64,000 nt of DNA from Melieria omissa (GCA_963971225.1 OZ020267.1:98871536-98935535), one strand, 5' to 3'. Positions 23,945 to 34,570 are shown, numbered from the stretch's first letter. Numbers and translations are program-made. Notes: a model not told the origin generated them from the sequence alone.

Positions 23945-24380
23945 TGATACGATGAGAAATTCTGTGCCGCACTGTACAGGAATGCTTTTCTCCGCACGAA
24001 TGTTTTCCAAGCATACTTTTAGGCATGCACTGTGAAGCACAGCAAAACTGTTATAAATTCGCTTGGTATAGTCCGATATGGCAAGGATGGTTCTCGAAGA
24101 AATGGGCTGTGCGAGAATGGTCGAGCGCTTTCCAATTAGAAGTTGCAAGAAACTTCGACGCGATAAGAAAATTGGTATAAAAGCAGCAGTGGCAGCGCAA
24201 GGGGTCGAGTCTGTGTTGAGCAAGCAATGGGGAAACATGCAATAGTAGTAGTGTAAAGTAGAACAAGTGCAAATTTGTAAATAAAGCGATTTTTAGTTTT
24301 GACTACGTTGCGCTGGATAACTGAAGTTGTTTTCTTTTCAAAACCAATCCAAACGAACCTGTGAAGTAATTTTCGTAACA
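23945..24380 (+). repeat. Left LTR with TATA box and poly(A) signal
   Basis: TATAAAA at 24176-24182 and AATAAA at 24280-24285 give the expected promoter and poly(A) order. The LTR ends in CGTAACA. The same elements occur in the right LTR (TATAAAA at 26915-26921). Confidence 0.9.
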
Positions 24381-24381
24381 T

Positions 24382-24400
24382 TTGGTGTCAGAAAGTCAGG
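24382..24400 (+). other. Primer binding site, tRNA-Leu-like
   Basis: Directly after the left LTR the sequence reads TGGTGTCAGAA (from about 24383), complementary to the 3' end I expect for an insect tRNA-Leu including CCA. The match decays after about 11 bases. The tRNA identity is from general knowledge and was not checked. Confidence 0.5.
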
Positions 24401-24444
24401 ATTGTGTTACTGAAGATAATAAATTAAATTATAAAAACGCAGAC

Positions 24445-24801
24445 ATGGTTAAACTCGAGCTGCTGAAGGTTGACCAGCTGAAGAAGGAGCTGGCTGCCTG
24501 GAATTTGCCGACTGCTGGCGGAAAGGTGGAGTTGCAACTGCGCTTGCGAGAGGCGTGTGAATCACGAGGCATCGATTGGGCTGTACACGAGTTCAGAACG
24601 CAAGAACAAGTGGCGTCGGCCAAGGTGGAGGAATCGCCTGCTGATGCTGCGTCATTACAAAGTACGACTGCAGCGGCTGCGCCACTACAAGCATTGGACA
24701 TGAGCCAGTTAATGGTTGCACTTAAAGGCATGTTTGATACTTCCAACCGTGAAATGGCAGCGAAACTAGAAACTACGAATCGAGAAATTGCACGAAACTA
24801 G
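24445..24801 (+). CDS. Retrotransposon gag, N-terminal part with SAP-like motif (frameshifted end)
   Basis: ATG at 24445 opens 118 codons. Residues 4-40 read LELLKVDQLKKELAAWNLP, TAGGKVELQLRLREAC, fitting the helix-turn-helix of SAP domains, which usually bind DNA. An Ala/Gln-rich linker and then a charged repeat (TTNREIA) follow. The frame ends at TAG (24799-24801). The same repeat pattern continues immediately in another frame, so a one-base loss near 24791 explains the stop. The following frame (24822-26672) carries the rest of gag. Confidence 0.75.
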   Translation: MVKLELLKVDQLKKELAAWNLPTAGGKVELQLRLREACESRGIDWAVHEFRTQEQVASAKVEESPADAASLQSTTAAAAPLQALDMSQLMVALKGMFDTSNREMAAKLETTNREIARN

Positions 24802-26672
24802 AAAGTACGAATCAAGAAATAGTGAAAATGGAATCGGCGAACCGAGAAGTAGCGGGGCGAATGGAAACCAAGCTTCAGGAAAATTCTGCGCGCTTGGAGC
24901 ACAAAGTGGAAGAAGTCTCAAACAAGCTTGATGTGAAGGTGGAGCACCTGGGAGCGCAAGTGGAACACTTAGATAGACGAGTCGACGGCCTGGATGATTC
25001 TCTGAACAGACGAGTTAATGACTTGGATGATTCCTTGAACAAACGAGTTGACAGTCTGGAGGATTCAGTAAACAGGAAAATCGACGCGCGCCTTAGAGAG
25101 GTACAGCCACGAGAATGTTTGCCGCCGGCTCCGGAAAGTTTTGCCATAGAAGTACCTACTTATGACGGTACTACGTCGTTTGACACATTCAAACTACAAT
25201 TCGAGATGGCTGCTTTGGAGAGTCAGTGGACCAATGTTAGGAAAGGTCGGAGGCTGATACTGGCTCTAAGAGGTCGTGCGGCTGAGGAAATACAAACAGT
25301 TTCGGAAGGTTTGAGAGGTGATTACGAGACCATCATGAGGGCATTGGCAGCCAGATACAGTGACGAGCACAACAAAACGCTGTATTATTGCGAGCTGAAG
25401 AACCGCTGGCAAAGAGCAGACGAGGCGCTGCAGACGTATGCAGCAGACATTGAGCGGCTCGTACAGTTGTGCTACCCGAAATTCGGCGCTGATTATCTCG
25501 AGAGGATGAAGATTGAGGCGTTTATTGAAGGTCTTCATGACCCGGAGACACGACGCAGTGCATTGATGATGGGCATGCCGACATTCCGTGAGACGGTGAC
25601 AAGCGCATTGACGTATGAGGCGGCCTGGAGGGGAAGTTTTCGACATTCATCTGCGGAGATGCATGGGGTCCAATCTGGACGTGTCACGCAAAGCCAGACA
25701 GTGAGCTCGGAGGTACCAGCGGGGCTGCGGGCAGTATCATCTCGAGTCAGTTGCTGGCGATGTGGCAAGCAAGGCCACATATCACGAGACTGCCATCTGC
25801 GAGAAAAGCGTTCCGGACAAAAGACGTCGCCAAGAAGGGATGACGTCCTGCCACACCATTCGTGCGAGACCGAACGCAGGCATAATTCGCAGGCCGAAAA
25901 CGAGGGACAAATTGTGGATGTTCGGTCGGTAAGAGTTCTGCAAGAGGAAGATTGGCTTGCGGAAAGGCTACAGAAGGACCAGCGCAAGGATACGGATCTC
26001 GCGAAGATCATCAAAGGCAAAGCGCAGAGATTACGGCCGGACTGGAAGGAGATGGCTGGTGAGAGCCCGATCGCGAAGGCTTACTGGGCACAGTGGCAAA
26101 GTCTACGTCTGCAGGATGGCTGCCTATACCGCGAGTGGGAGAGCAGGGATGGCAGGACCAGAAAATCCCTAATAGTGGTCCCGAGAGGCCGAATCGACGA
26201 TGTCATCGAGGAAAACCATAACGACTCCAGTGGAGGGCACCTAGGCATCGCAAAAACTGTCGCCAAGATAAGAAGGCGGTTCTATTGGGTAGGATGCCAG
26301 GAGTCTGTCGCTGAGTGGATCGGAGGTTGTAATCGGTGTTCGGCTGCGAAAGGGCCGAGGAGAAGATCGCGGAGCCGCACTCTACTAGTTGAAAGCAGGT
26401 TGGAAGCGAGCTATGGTCTACGGGCTAACCCAGAGGGGTTCCAAGAAGGCAATCTGGTAATGCTTTACAACCCGCAGCGGAGGAAAGGTTTGTCTTCAAA
26501 GCTTCAAACGTCATGGGAAGGACCGTACAAGGTCGTGACCAGGATTAATGACGTGGTGTACAGGGTTCAACGCTGCTGCAGCGGAAACGCCAGGCTGAAA
26601 GTAGTCCATTTGGAGCGCCTGGCGTCTTACTCCGGCGGAGCCTCGGTACTTGTTCGGGACGAACAAGTCTAA
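24802..26672 (+). CDS. Gag capsid and zinc knuckle fused in frame to integrase fragments
   Basis: The 616-codon open frame contains, in order: a coiled coil with 11-residue repeats (RVDGLDDSLNR, RVNDLDDSLNK, RVDSLEDSVNR; about 24980-25080); a capsid region (YDGTTSFDTFKLQFE to ALTYEAAWRG, about 25160-25635); and a zinc knuckle CWRCGKQGHISRDC (about 25750). It then jumps to sequence preceding integrase, the integrase zinc-binding HHCC region (HNDSSGGHLGIAK ... CNRCSAAKG, about 26215-26350), and the integrase C-terminal fold (NLVMLYNPQRRKGL ... WEGPYKVV, about 26450-26540). All enzyme active sites are deleted, yet the frame stays open across both junctions. The start shown as GTG at 24822 is not a real start; translation would need the upstream gag frame. 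Confidence 0.8.
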
Positions 26673-26683
26673 GCGATGGACAG

Positions 26684-27120
26684 TGATACGATGAGAAATT
26701 CTGTGCCGCACTGTACAGGAATGCTTTTCTCCGCACGAATGTTTTCCAAGCATACTTTTAGGCATGCACTGTGAAGTACAGCAAAACTGTTATAAATTCG
26801 CTTGGTATAGTCCGATATGGCAAGGATGGTTCTCGAAGAAATGGGCTGTGCGAGAATGGTCGAGCGCTTTCCAATTAGAAGTTGCAAGAAACTTCGACGC
26901 GATAAGAAAATTGGTATAAAAGCAGCAGTGGCAGCGCAAGGGGTCGAGTCTGTGTTGAGCAAGCAATGGGGAAACATGCAATAGTAGTAGTGTAAAGTAG
27001 AACAAGTGCAAAATGTGTAAATAAAGCGATTGTTAGTTTTGACTACGTTGCGCTGGATAACTGAAGTTGTTTTCTTTTCAAAACCAATCCAAACGAACCT
27101 GTGAAGTAATTTTCGTAACA
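26684..27120 (+). repeat. Right LTR
   Basis: This copy matches the left LTR except for about four differences, including TAC for CAC near 26777 and AAAATGTG for AAATTTG near 27011. The purine tract just before it (26660-26683) is weak. Confidence 0.9.
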
Positions 27121-27229
27121 ATATAAACTCGTGTCAATATAAAGTATTTGATAGCGAAATGTTGCTGGGATAGAAACCAATTAAATGGAAGAGATAATTT
27201 GAACATTTTGAAAAATGCGGTGCCAAGTG

Positions 27230-27310
27230 GTGGGAAGGTAGGAATCAAACTCCTGGTATGCCAATCCATTGCACTTCAACCTGGGCTATCGAGTTATTTA
27301 ACACATGCAA
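27230..27310 (-). other. Possible tRNA-derived sequence (SINE head)
   Basis: On the - strand TAGCCCAGGTTG resembles an A box, and AGTTTGATTCC about 35 bases later resembles a B box. Stem pairing was not convincing, and no SINE body was recognised. Low confidence. Confidence 0.25.
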
Positions 27311-29920
27311 ATGTTATGTTTTATGAAACAGCCTCCCATTGCTTCATGATTTCTCTAAAGTTGTCAAATTTAAGACTGATTTATTAAAAAAATGTCGTAC
27401 AACATTTCATCCCCAAGTCAAGTGGGCTGTCATACAAAATTGATAATTTTACGAAGTAAAAGTGAATAAGTTAAATCCTCACATCCCAGTGTCCGACCGA
27501 ATATTTGTTTTCGACTTCGATATTCGACTTATTCGACCGATTATTTTAATATAATCTTCGGCTTCACCAAAAATCCATTTTCCTCTTAACTTTAATGTTG
27601 GCAAATAGGGTTAAAAAAGAATTTGTGAACACTTGAGGTGAACCAAAAACTTTTAAGTAGTTGTTGTGCGATATGGCAACAAGTTGACTGGAAAAAAACT
27701 GGTGGGGAATTCCTGAATACAGCGTCTAAATCGTCTTTGATTTGCGTTTTTCGTATTGCCTTTCAAATGAAATATTTAGTAACTATTCTACTATATTCTC
27801 GACTCTAAAATTTTACAAAAACACTCAAATCGACTAACTCAAATGCATTCAAAATGGCTGAACTTTTGGTGAGTACCTTTCAAAAGAGAGTTTTTGTTAT
27901 CTTTGTGTTGAGAACAGAAACTGAGGGCATAGATTTGAAAGAGTACAAGAGGGAGTCAGAAAGAGACAATCTTTAGACAAACCAAAAATATATAAGATGC
28001 TTCCAGCGCAGATCATTAATGTATCTATTTTATATCTTAGACCATCGATTCAAAAATTTCAGACCATTCCAAACTCCAAATGTGCCGAGAATTAACTACA
28101 CAAAATCGATGCCCACAAGCAATGCGTCAAACAAAATTAAAAATTTAAGATCTATCAAAAACTTTAAGTTTTTCAGTTCTAAAATTCACACTTTCAATTT
28201 CAATATCGATATGAAATTTTGCAACACTTGCACGGAACTCAAAAGCTATAAACCAACAAATCACCAGCCATCGATTTTTTTGGTTCACATTTGTTTTCAA
28301 CCAGCAACTTTAAAAATTTCTTTGCGCTCTCGTAAATAATAATTTGAAAAAAATTGTTTCCACACCATTCGACCATTCAGCAATTGCAAAACGGTAAAAA
28401 TAAAGCACAAAAAAACCATCCGTCCCATGTGGGTTGTTGTGTCTATCGCAACGTGTTGCTGGCCACTTCATGAAGCAGACAGACAACAACACCAACAAAA
28501 AAAACTGAAAAACCAACAATATGAAAAAAATCAAATTTTGAAATTTTTATTTGCACAATAATGAAATTTATGATGGCGTTGCAGCAAATATAAGAAACTT
28601 TAAAAATAAACTAAAAATGTAATAGAAAAAAAAACCGAATGAAAAACCAAATTGCGGAAAACTGCAAGAAAAATGCCAAATATTTTTTTTTATTTTTTTT
28701 AATATATACAAATGATGGCAGCGCAACGTGTGCCGCGCACGCGTTCAACAGGTTCGCAACTGGTCACACTTTTGGCAAATATTGCTGCAATTGTTGTTGT
28801 TCGATTTTTTTGTTTTCATTAAGAAAAGACAAATAAAAGTGCATACTTATTTATAAAAACAAAAAAAAAATATGAATCTAAAAGGCTTTTTGCATAAAAT
28901 TGCCGCAACCACATGTGGTGCACGCAACAACAACAACAATTGAACAACAAAGTGTAGCAGTAGCTGTTGCCGCGTGCACAGTGGGCAGTGTGAAAGAAAA
29001 TCGTAGGTGGTCACACTCAATGCAGTTAGTTAGTGGTGTACCGTTAGTGGGCTGTTGACACACGAGTTCAACGTTCGAACGTTTAAAGTAAGTGTTGGGG
29101 GCACCAATTGACTTTGCGACACTTCCTGTTGTACTGCAAAAAAAATTTAAAAAAAATCATAAAGCGGACGAAAACTCGTTCCTTCCATAGCGTAAATAAT
29201 AAAGTGATAATAAAGAAAGAGATTAATGAGATTAAGAGTGATAATAAAGAAAGAGATAGAAAGAGAGAGATTTTTTTGGCCCTTTCAAATATCATCAGTC
29301 TTGGGGTCTTGTTGGCGTTTCCTTTGTCGCTTACAATTGTCGCTTACCCTATGCTCTCAGTGAAATTTTGACGTTTAAACGAACAAGCTGCATTTTCGCT
29401 ATAACTGTTGTTGTTGTTGTTTACTACGCTATGGTTCCTCCCAGCTTCACTAAAGTGTTGACTCATATTGACTCCAATGTTGCCAAGCTGCTCATAGTGA
29501 CTCAAATGTTGCTATGCTCTATTGGAAACTTGTTGCGCTTAATTAAGCAATTTCAATTAACAGCCAAATTTCAGCTTGAGGGAAATTTCGCTGCATGTTT
29601 TACTTTCGCTCGCCGTCGGCCAAGAAAAACTCATTTCCTGCAATGGGTGTGTGCAATTGGCCGAAGCGCAGCGGCCTAGGCACATGTCACCTTTCAGTTG
29701 CACTAAACAAGCATGCGAACACATAAACATACTTACATATATAAATACATGCATATGCTGCATGTGGGTGTGTTCGTACAATTTTGGGTTAAATTGCAAT
29801 AGTCAACTTGAACGCCTCACGCTGTCTACACTCTAAAAAATTTAGGAGGAATGTATTTACATAGAATAGTTTATTGTGATGCGAAATAGATTTTTGCTGT
29901 CAATTGTTTTTCCAGAAGTT
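27311..29920. other. AT-rich non-coding intron stretch
   Basis: No gene is recognised. A block at 27489-27560 with 'cgaatattyg'-like motifs resembles, inverted, the flank at 23725-23770 and may be an old shared repeat. CAA- and A-rich patches occur at 28640-28940. Confidence 0.4.
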
Positions 29921-29927
29921 GAAACAT

Positions 29928-30252
29928 AGGCAGCCGCTGTAGCTCAGCTGGCGAGTGCGTTGGGCCGCGAGTCAAATGTGACGCTCGAACCCAGGTTCAA
30001 GACTCCGTTGCTGCTAAAACCGAAAAAAGAAAACCAACAATTTTTCTTTCGGCGGCTGTCCTCTCAGCAGGAAATGGCAAACATCTGAGAGAAAAATATG
30101 AAAAAGCTCCCAACTCGCCGTTCGGTATCGGCATAAAACTGTAGGTCCCTTCCAACCTTGAAAAATTCACACGCACAACATGGATGGTTGCGGGAAGCTA
30201 AGCCTTAGTCTCGTAATCGGGCTGTCGTGCCAGTCAAGAAGAAGAAGAAGAA
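29928..30252 (+). mobile_element. tRNA-derived SINE with (GAA)n tail
   Basis: The head has an A box TAGCTCAGCTGG (29940-29951) and a B-box-like GGTTCAAGACTCC (29994-30006) at tRNA spacing. The body has GAAATGGCAAACATCTGAGA and the core CGCCGTTCGGTATCGGC followed by TGTAGGTCCC (about 30116-30155). The core matches the SINE at 15.7-16.0 kb, though the tRNA head differs. The 3' end is GAAGAAGAAGAA. GAAACAT on both sides (29921-29927 and 30253-30259) is a likely target duplication. Confidence 0.8.
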
Positions 30253-30269
30253 GAAACATTTGTCAGTCT

Positions 30270-30516
30270 TTTTTTGGTTTATTCTTTTCATGAAGATAAG
30301 TATAAAAAGTGGGTCCAAGGCAGAATCACAGGGCGAGCTGTTATAAATTCTCTGAACGCCAAGCGGTTCTTACGGCACCAATTATGTTCTGGTATGAATT
30401 CAGTTGTCGCAAATCACTTGAAGAGTTGGACTAAGCAGCTCAACATTTACCATATATGGGTGCCAAGTCACAGAGACATCCAAGGAAACTGCAGGGCTGC
30501 TACTGGAAGATGGTAG
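30270..30516 (+). pseudogene. LINE relic, RNase H fragment
   Basis: The frame contains KSWTKQLNIYHIWVPSHRDI then QGNCRA, the end of an RNase H domain as found in R1/LOA/I-type LINEs. It stops at 30514. The adjoining 30540-31170 has further scraps (AKKMGR, near 31030) too decayed to classify. Confidence 0.45.
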
Positions 30517-31375
30517 ATAAAACACAACCAAGGAGCTATTCTCAGATTTCGTCGGCTAAGGTATTTTGCTGCGAAACTGTAGGTTGGCTATAAAAGAAAT
30601 GGTGTCGAAAGCCGTTAACATTGCCTAAGCAGCTTCGGAAACAAGCAACTAGACAGGAACAGGAACCAAAAATCTGTAAACCATTTAGACCTGTAAACCT
30701 ATAAAATAAAAACTATCCAACAGTTAAGGGGTTCTAAAAGCTCTAGAGGCCTACACGGCTTTCTCAAAACTTGTCAAGCCTTGCTGTGATCTTCTGAATG
30801 AACTGGGAGACCCTAACTCTAAAGAGCTACACTGGATCGTAGGACATGAGGATCATGAAGGTCATTGTAATACAAAATTACTTATTTTGTCTTTCTAAAC
30901 ATTCTGTTATTTTCTTAGTTAGTTTAGGTTGAAAGAGCCGACCGTCTTCCAAAAAGAGGTGCAATTCACCCACTGGTAGGCCCTGAACCTTGCTGAGAAC
31001 TTCCCAGGGGACACATACAAGAATGGCTAAGAAAATGGGTAGATAAAAATTTTTACGATCAATGGATCAACAGCACGGGACTTCGGCAGGCTAAAAGATT
31101 CTTAATCCCAGACAGAGTAGTATCCAAGAAACTCTTCATGCTAAAGAATGAGGACTTCTGATTTTTTTTTTATACTACAATATCTCGATTTACGTCGTGG
31201 TTCATTCCGAGAAATTTATTCGAATCAATTTATTTTCGAAATTATTGAAGAAAGAGAACGGAAAAATGAATTTGAGTAAAATCGATTTGATTTTTACAAA
31301 ACTTTTGCGCCCTCTACGGCCCATCTGAATAGATTTAAAAAGTCTATATATATATGTATGAAGTTTTGGCTTAAA

Positions 31376-32727
31376 TGCAGAATACCACACCCTCTTAAAA
31401 AAAATATTTTTTCCTTTTATCGGAAAGAGGAGTATTTTCTTAGTCTAACAAACTTAAAATTTTGCTGCGGAAACATTCTCAGAGGGCGTGGTCCGCCCCC
31501 AAAGTCCCAGTTATATATCCGAATTTCTCAATAAATAACCAACCGATCCTAACAATATAGGTGTCATATGAAAGGTATTTTTTCCCCCTTTCGATTGATG
31601 TATAACATTAGATATGTTATATCTACCTACAATGAGTTAAAAGCGAAAATTTGTTTTTTTTACATAAATTTAAAAAAAACTTATTTTTTTCTCGAAAAAA
31701 TACGTTATTAACACATTAAAAGCGGGCCGGGTAAAATTACCCGTTGTGAAAACTGCTGCTTATAAGCGGGGCGGGTATTTTTACCGGATTGGTTTTCATA
31801 TAAAACTGAAAGTATTATTTCATATAATTATTTTAGTTTCATAAATTTCTTTTGCAAATATTATTTATTTTGGATCGCGCAATTTTTGCTTGTTTTGCAA
31901 GTAATGCCCGCTACGCAGCATAGTTTCATATACTAGGCTACCCGCTTAAAATGTGTTAAGCTATTATAAGTTTGTTACCATATTAAAGCCTGTGAAATTC
32001 CCTTTACAGTGAAATATACAACATTCAAAAACTATGTTATTTCGCTTTTATATTTTAATTTAAGTTGAGGTAAAAGCACCTGTTTACCGTATTGATATGG
32101 CGCTTATGAAGGTTTTGCTTAAGAGCGATATTCTGCAATGAAAGGATTTGGACAAAAAATACTGTGCACATCTTACTGTTGCCTCATGTGGTGGTAACTC
32201 CCATGAGGGTTATTTTTTTAGCGCCCGGCCGAAGGCCGGCCAGCTGGGAAAAAGTTATTCTCAAGAAAAGACCAAGAGTCAAGTTACCAAAAATAAAAAA
32301 AAAATACTTAAAAACATAAAACGGTGCATTTTTATATTTCATTGTAAAGGGAATTTCACAGGCTATAATATGGTTACAAACTTATAATAGCTTAATAACG
32401 TATTTTTTCGAGAAAAAAATCACTTTTTTAAAATTTATGTAAAAAAAACAAATTTTCGCTTATAACTCATTGTTGGTAAATATAACATATCTAATGTTAT
32501 ACATCAATCGAAAGGGGGAAAAAATACCTTTCATACGACACCTATATTGTTAGGATCGGTTGGTTTATTATTGAGAAATTCGGATATATAACTGAAACTT
32601 TGGGGGCGGACCACGCCCTCTGTAATTGTTTCCGCAGCAAAATTTTAAGTTTGTTAGACTATAAAAATGCCCCTCTTTCCGGCCAAAAAAAAATTTTTTT
32701 TTTTTAAGAGGGTGTGGTATTCTGCAC
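31376..32727. mobile_element. Foldback element with about 395-bp inverted arms
   Basis: The left arm (31376-31711 plus 31960-32018) is the reverse complement of the right arm (32333-32727), with scattered mismatches. Paired blocks include GAATACCACACCCTCTT, GGGCGTGGTCCGCCCCC against GGGGGCGGACCACGCCC, CCAACCGATCCTAACAATAT and GCCTGTGAAATTCCCTTTAC. The left arm is interrupted by a small TTAA-flanked element. The centre (32155-32260) matches, inverted, the middle of the hAT-type MITE at 15284-15690. Outer boundaries are fuzzy and no target duplication was found. Confidence 0.85.
31712..31955. mobile_element. piggyBac-type MITE, 244 bp, nested in the foldback arm
   Basis: The ends CACATTAAAAGCGGG and CCCGCTTAAAATGTG are imperfect inverted repeats flanked by TTAA (31708-31711 and 31956-31959). 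The right arm of the foldback shows the uninterrupted site, TAGCTTAATAACGTA, with a single TTAA, so insertion with TTAA duplication is directly visible. No ORF. Confidence 0.9.
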
Positions 32728-32815
32728 TTGTTCCGAAGTTTTTTTGAATGTCCGCCTAGTTTTAATAGGGAAAGCCTGGCATGGCAAAACAATATTTTTT
32801 AAGAAATGGATCTAT

Positions 32816-34177
32816 CAGGCATGTGCTACAAATGGTTTTCGTTTCAAATTCGGAGCCAAAACGTGATGAAGTGTGCTCAATTTCATTTTGATTTCGTCAA
32901 TTTTCGAAAACGAAATCGTTTCAAATGATATGTGCCAGAAAACCGAAATTCCGTTTTCGTTGCGATTAGAAAACGGCTGATATTCTATTTGCGTTTCAAC
33001 TTAAAAGAAATTTTGAACGTGAAAAAGTTGAGGAAGCTTTCTACAATATTAGTGGACACAGTTCACAACCTGGTAACCAATAGGGTTACAACTCCTCCAC
33101 TGTTGCACTGTACTCTTGTAAAAGAGCACTTGGCAAAAAATGGGGTATCCACCACGTATCATGTACTGGATTTACATCTCCATGATTAGGCCCATTCTAT
33201 TCTATGGAGCAGTAGTATTGTGGATTGCCCTGGATAAGAGGGTAAACCAGAAACTTCTGGACTCAGTCCAAAGATCGGCGTCGCTTATAATAACTGGAGC
33301 ATTCGATCGACACCATCCAGAGGGCTCTACGCCTGCTCCACTTTATTCCTGTTGACCTCTTCGGTAAACAAGCTGCAACCCTCTCTGCAGTGAGACTAAA
33401 TTCCATCAAAAGATGGACACGTACTGAGAGGAGAACACTTGTACCATAACCAAACAGCTCTGGCCTGTTTTTAATCCTAGGCGCACTAGGATTATCTCGC
33501 TTGGCAGACAGCACATTGGCACGGTCGTCGCAATCCTGAAGAGGAGGAGGAAACGATTAGTCATTTTCTCTGCAACTGCCCGGCTCTATTTGAACGAAGA
33601 TGGAAAACCCTAGGCTCTCCTTTCTTCAACAACTTGAATGACCTCGGTTCAGCTAACTTCAAAAACTTGCTTGAGTTCATCCACAATTCAAAATGGCTTG
33701 AATAGGCTTCTCGACTTGTAGTAAGACAGACCCTAAACTTGTGGTATCACAACGGGCCTATTCCGTGGCCTAAGTGTGTCTTTCGGCAAATCCCATACCT
33801 TAACCTAACCTAACAAAAATTGCAAAAATTCCAATCCACATTGTTAGCAAAAATGAGAAAATTAGAGAGAGTGAGATTCCGACATGTCCAGTGGGTTGGA
33901 GTGGTCTCTCAGAATGCGGTGTTTTACTGTTTCCACTTTTCTTCTTTCTTTTTCTTCTAAATACATCAAACTCGCAAAGAAAATGCTCATCATGTAAGAT
34001 ATTCAATTTTCTGTTTACGTTTCGAAAAAAATTGTATAGACGTCAACAAAAAAATCAGCTTGAATTTTATTTCGAATTGAAGTCAATTCGTCCGTTTTGT
34101 AGCACACCCCTCAAAAATTTGTACGATTTCAAATTCCGATTGCGATTTGAAATCGTGCGATTTGCAGCACATGCCTG
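32816..34177. mobile_element. hAT-like non-autonomous element carrying a LINE relic
   Basis: The ends CAGGCATGTGCTACAAAT and, inverted, CAGGCATGTGCTGCAAAT match over 17 of 18 bases. CAGG-type ends are common in hAT elements. The flanks keep only a decayed duplication around ATCTA. The insertion splits a tandem repeat unit whose intact copy at 34516 shows the empty site. The interior has no transposase and includes a LINE fragment (33020-33814). Confidence 0.6.
33020..33814 (+). pseudogene. LINE relic: end of ORF2 and 3' UTR with (CCTAA)n tail
   Basis: Frames separated by stops and shifts read ALDKRVNQKLLDSVQRSASL (about 33224), PVDLFGKQAATLSAVRL (about 33347) and the terminal ETISHFLCNCPALFERRWKT (about 33556), then FFNNLNDLGSANFKNLLEF. 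The 3' UTR contains GTGGTATCACAACGGGCC and ends CCTTAACCTAACCTAAC (33797-33814). The C-terminus is close to the relic at 16780-17529, so both belong to one R1/LOA/Jockey-like family. It lies inside the hAT-like element 32816-34177. Confidence 0.7.
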
Positions 34178-34460
34178 TATGTCTAATATAAAAACATAAA
34201 CTTTAGATTGAACAAGTTTTTCGTGGTAAAAAAAACTCCAAACGTGACTAATTTTTATGATTTGTTAATGAATCAAAGGTACGAAATGGCATCATAGATT
34301 TTAAATAATTCAATAATTTTTTTTTATAATTATTCAAAATTTGTATGGCATTTTTGTAACTATTCTGTGTCGGTTTTGTACAAATTTGGCTATTTTTAGT
34401 ATTTAAAAAAAAATGGAAAAAATATTTTTATGAGTATTTTTTCAATACCCGCACAGCTTT

Positions 34461-34570
34461 AATAAAGAAGGCATGGCAACAAATATATTATAAGAAAGCC
34501 AATAGATCTAAGTATAATAAAGAAGGCATGGCAACAAATATATTATAAGAAAGCCAATAGATCTAAGTAT
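34461..34570. repeat. Perfect 55-bp tandem duplication
   Basis: Bases 34461-34515 and 34516-34570 are identical (unit begins AATAAAGAAGGCATGGCAAC and ends GATCTAAGTAT). A recent duplication within an older repeat. Confidence 0.95.

Larger units (their letters stand above)
23945..27120 (+). mobile_element. Gypsy-type LTR retrotransposon, young and internally deleted
   Basis: Two near-identical LTRs (23945-24380, 436 bp; 26684-27120, 437 bp) begin TG and end CA. The flanks are ATAT (23941-23944 and 27121-27124), a 4-bp duplication as in Gypsy elements. The LTRs differ at about four positions, so the insertion is recent. Between them is a gag-like frame followed by parts of an integrase. Protease, reverse transcriptase, RNase H and the integrase catalytic core are all missing, and there is no envelope gene. 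The copy could move only with help from a complete relative. Confidence 0.9.
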
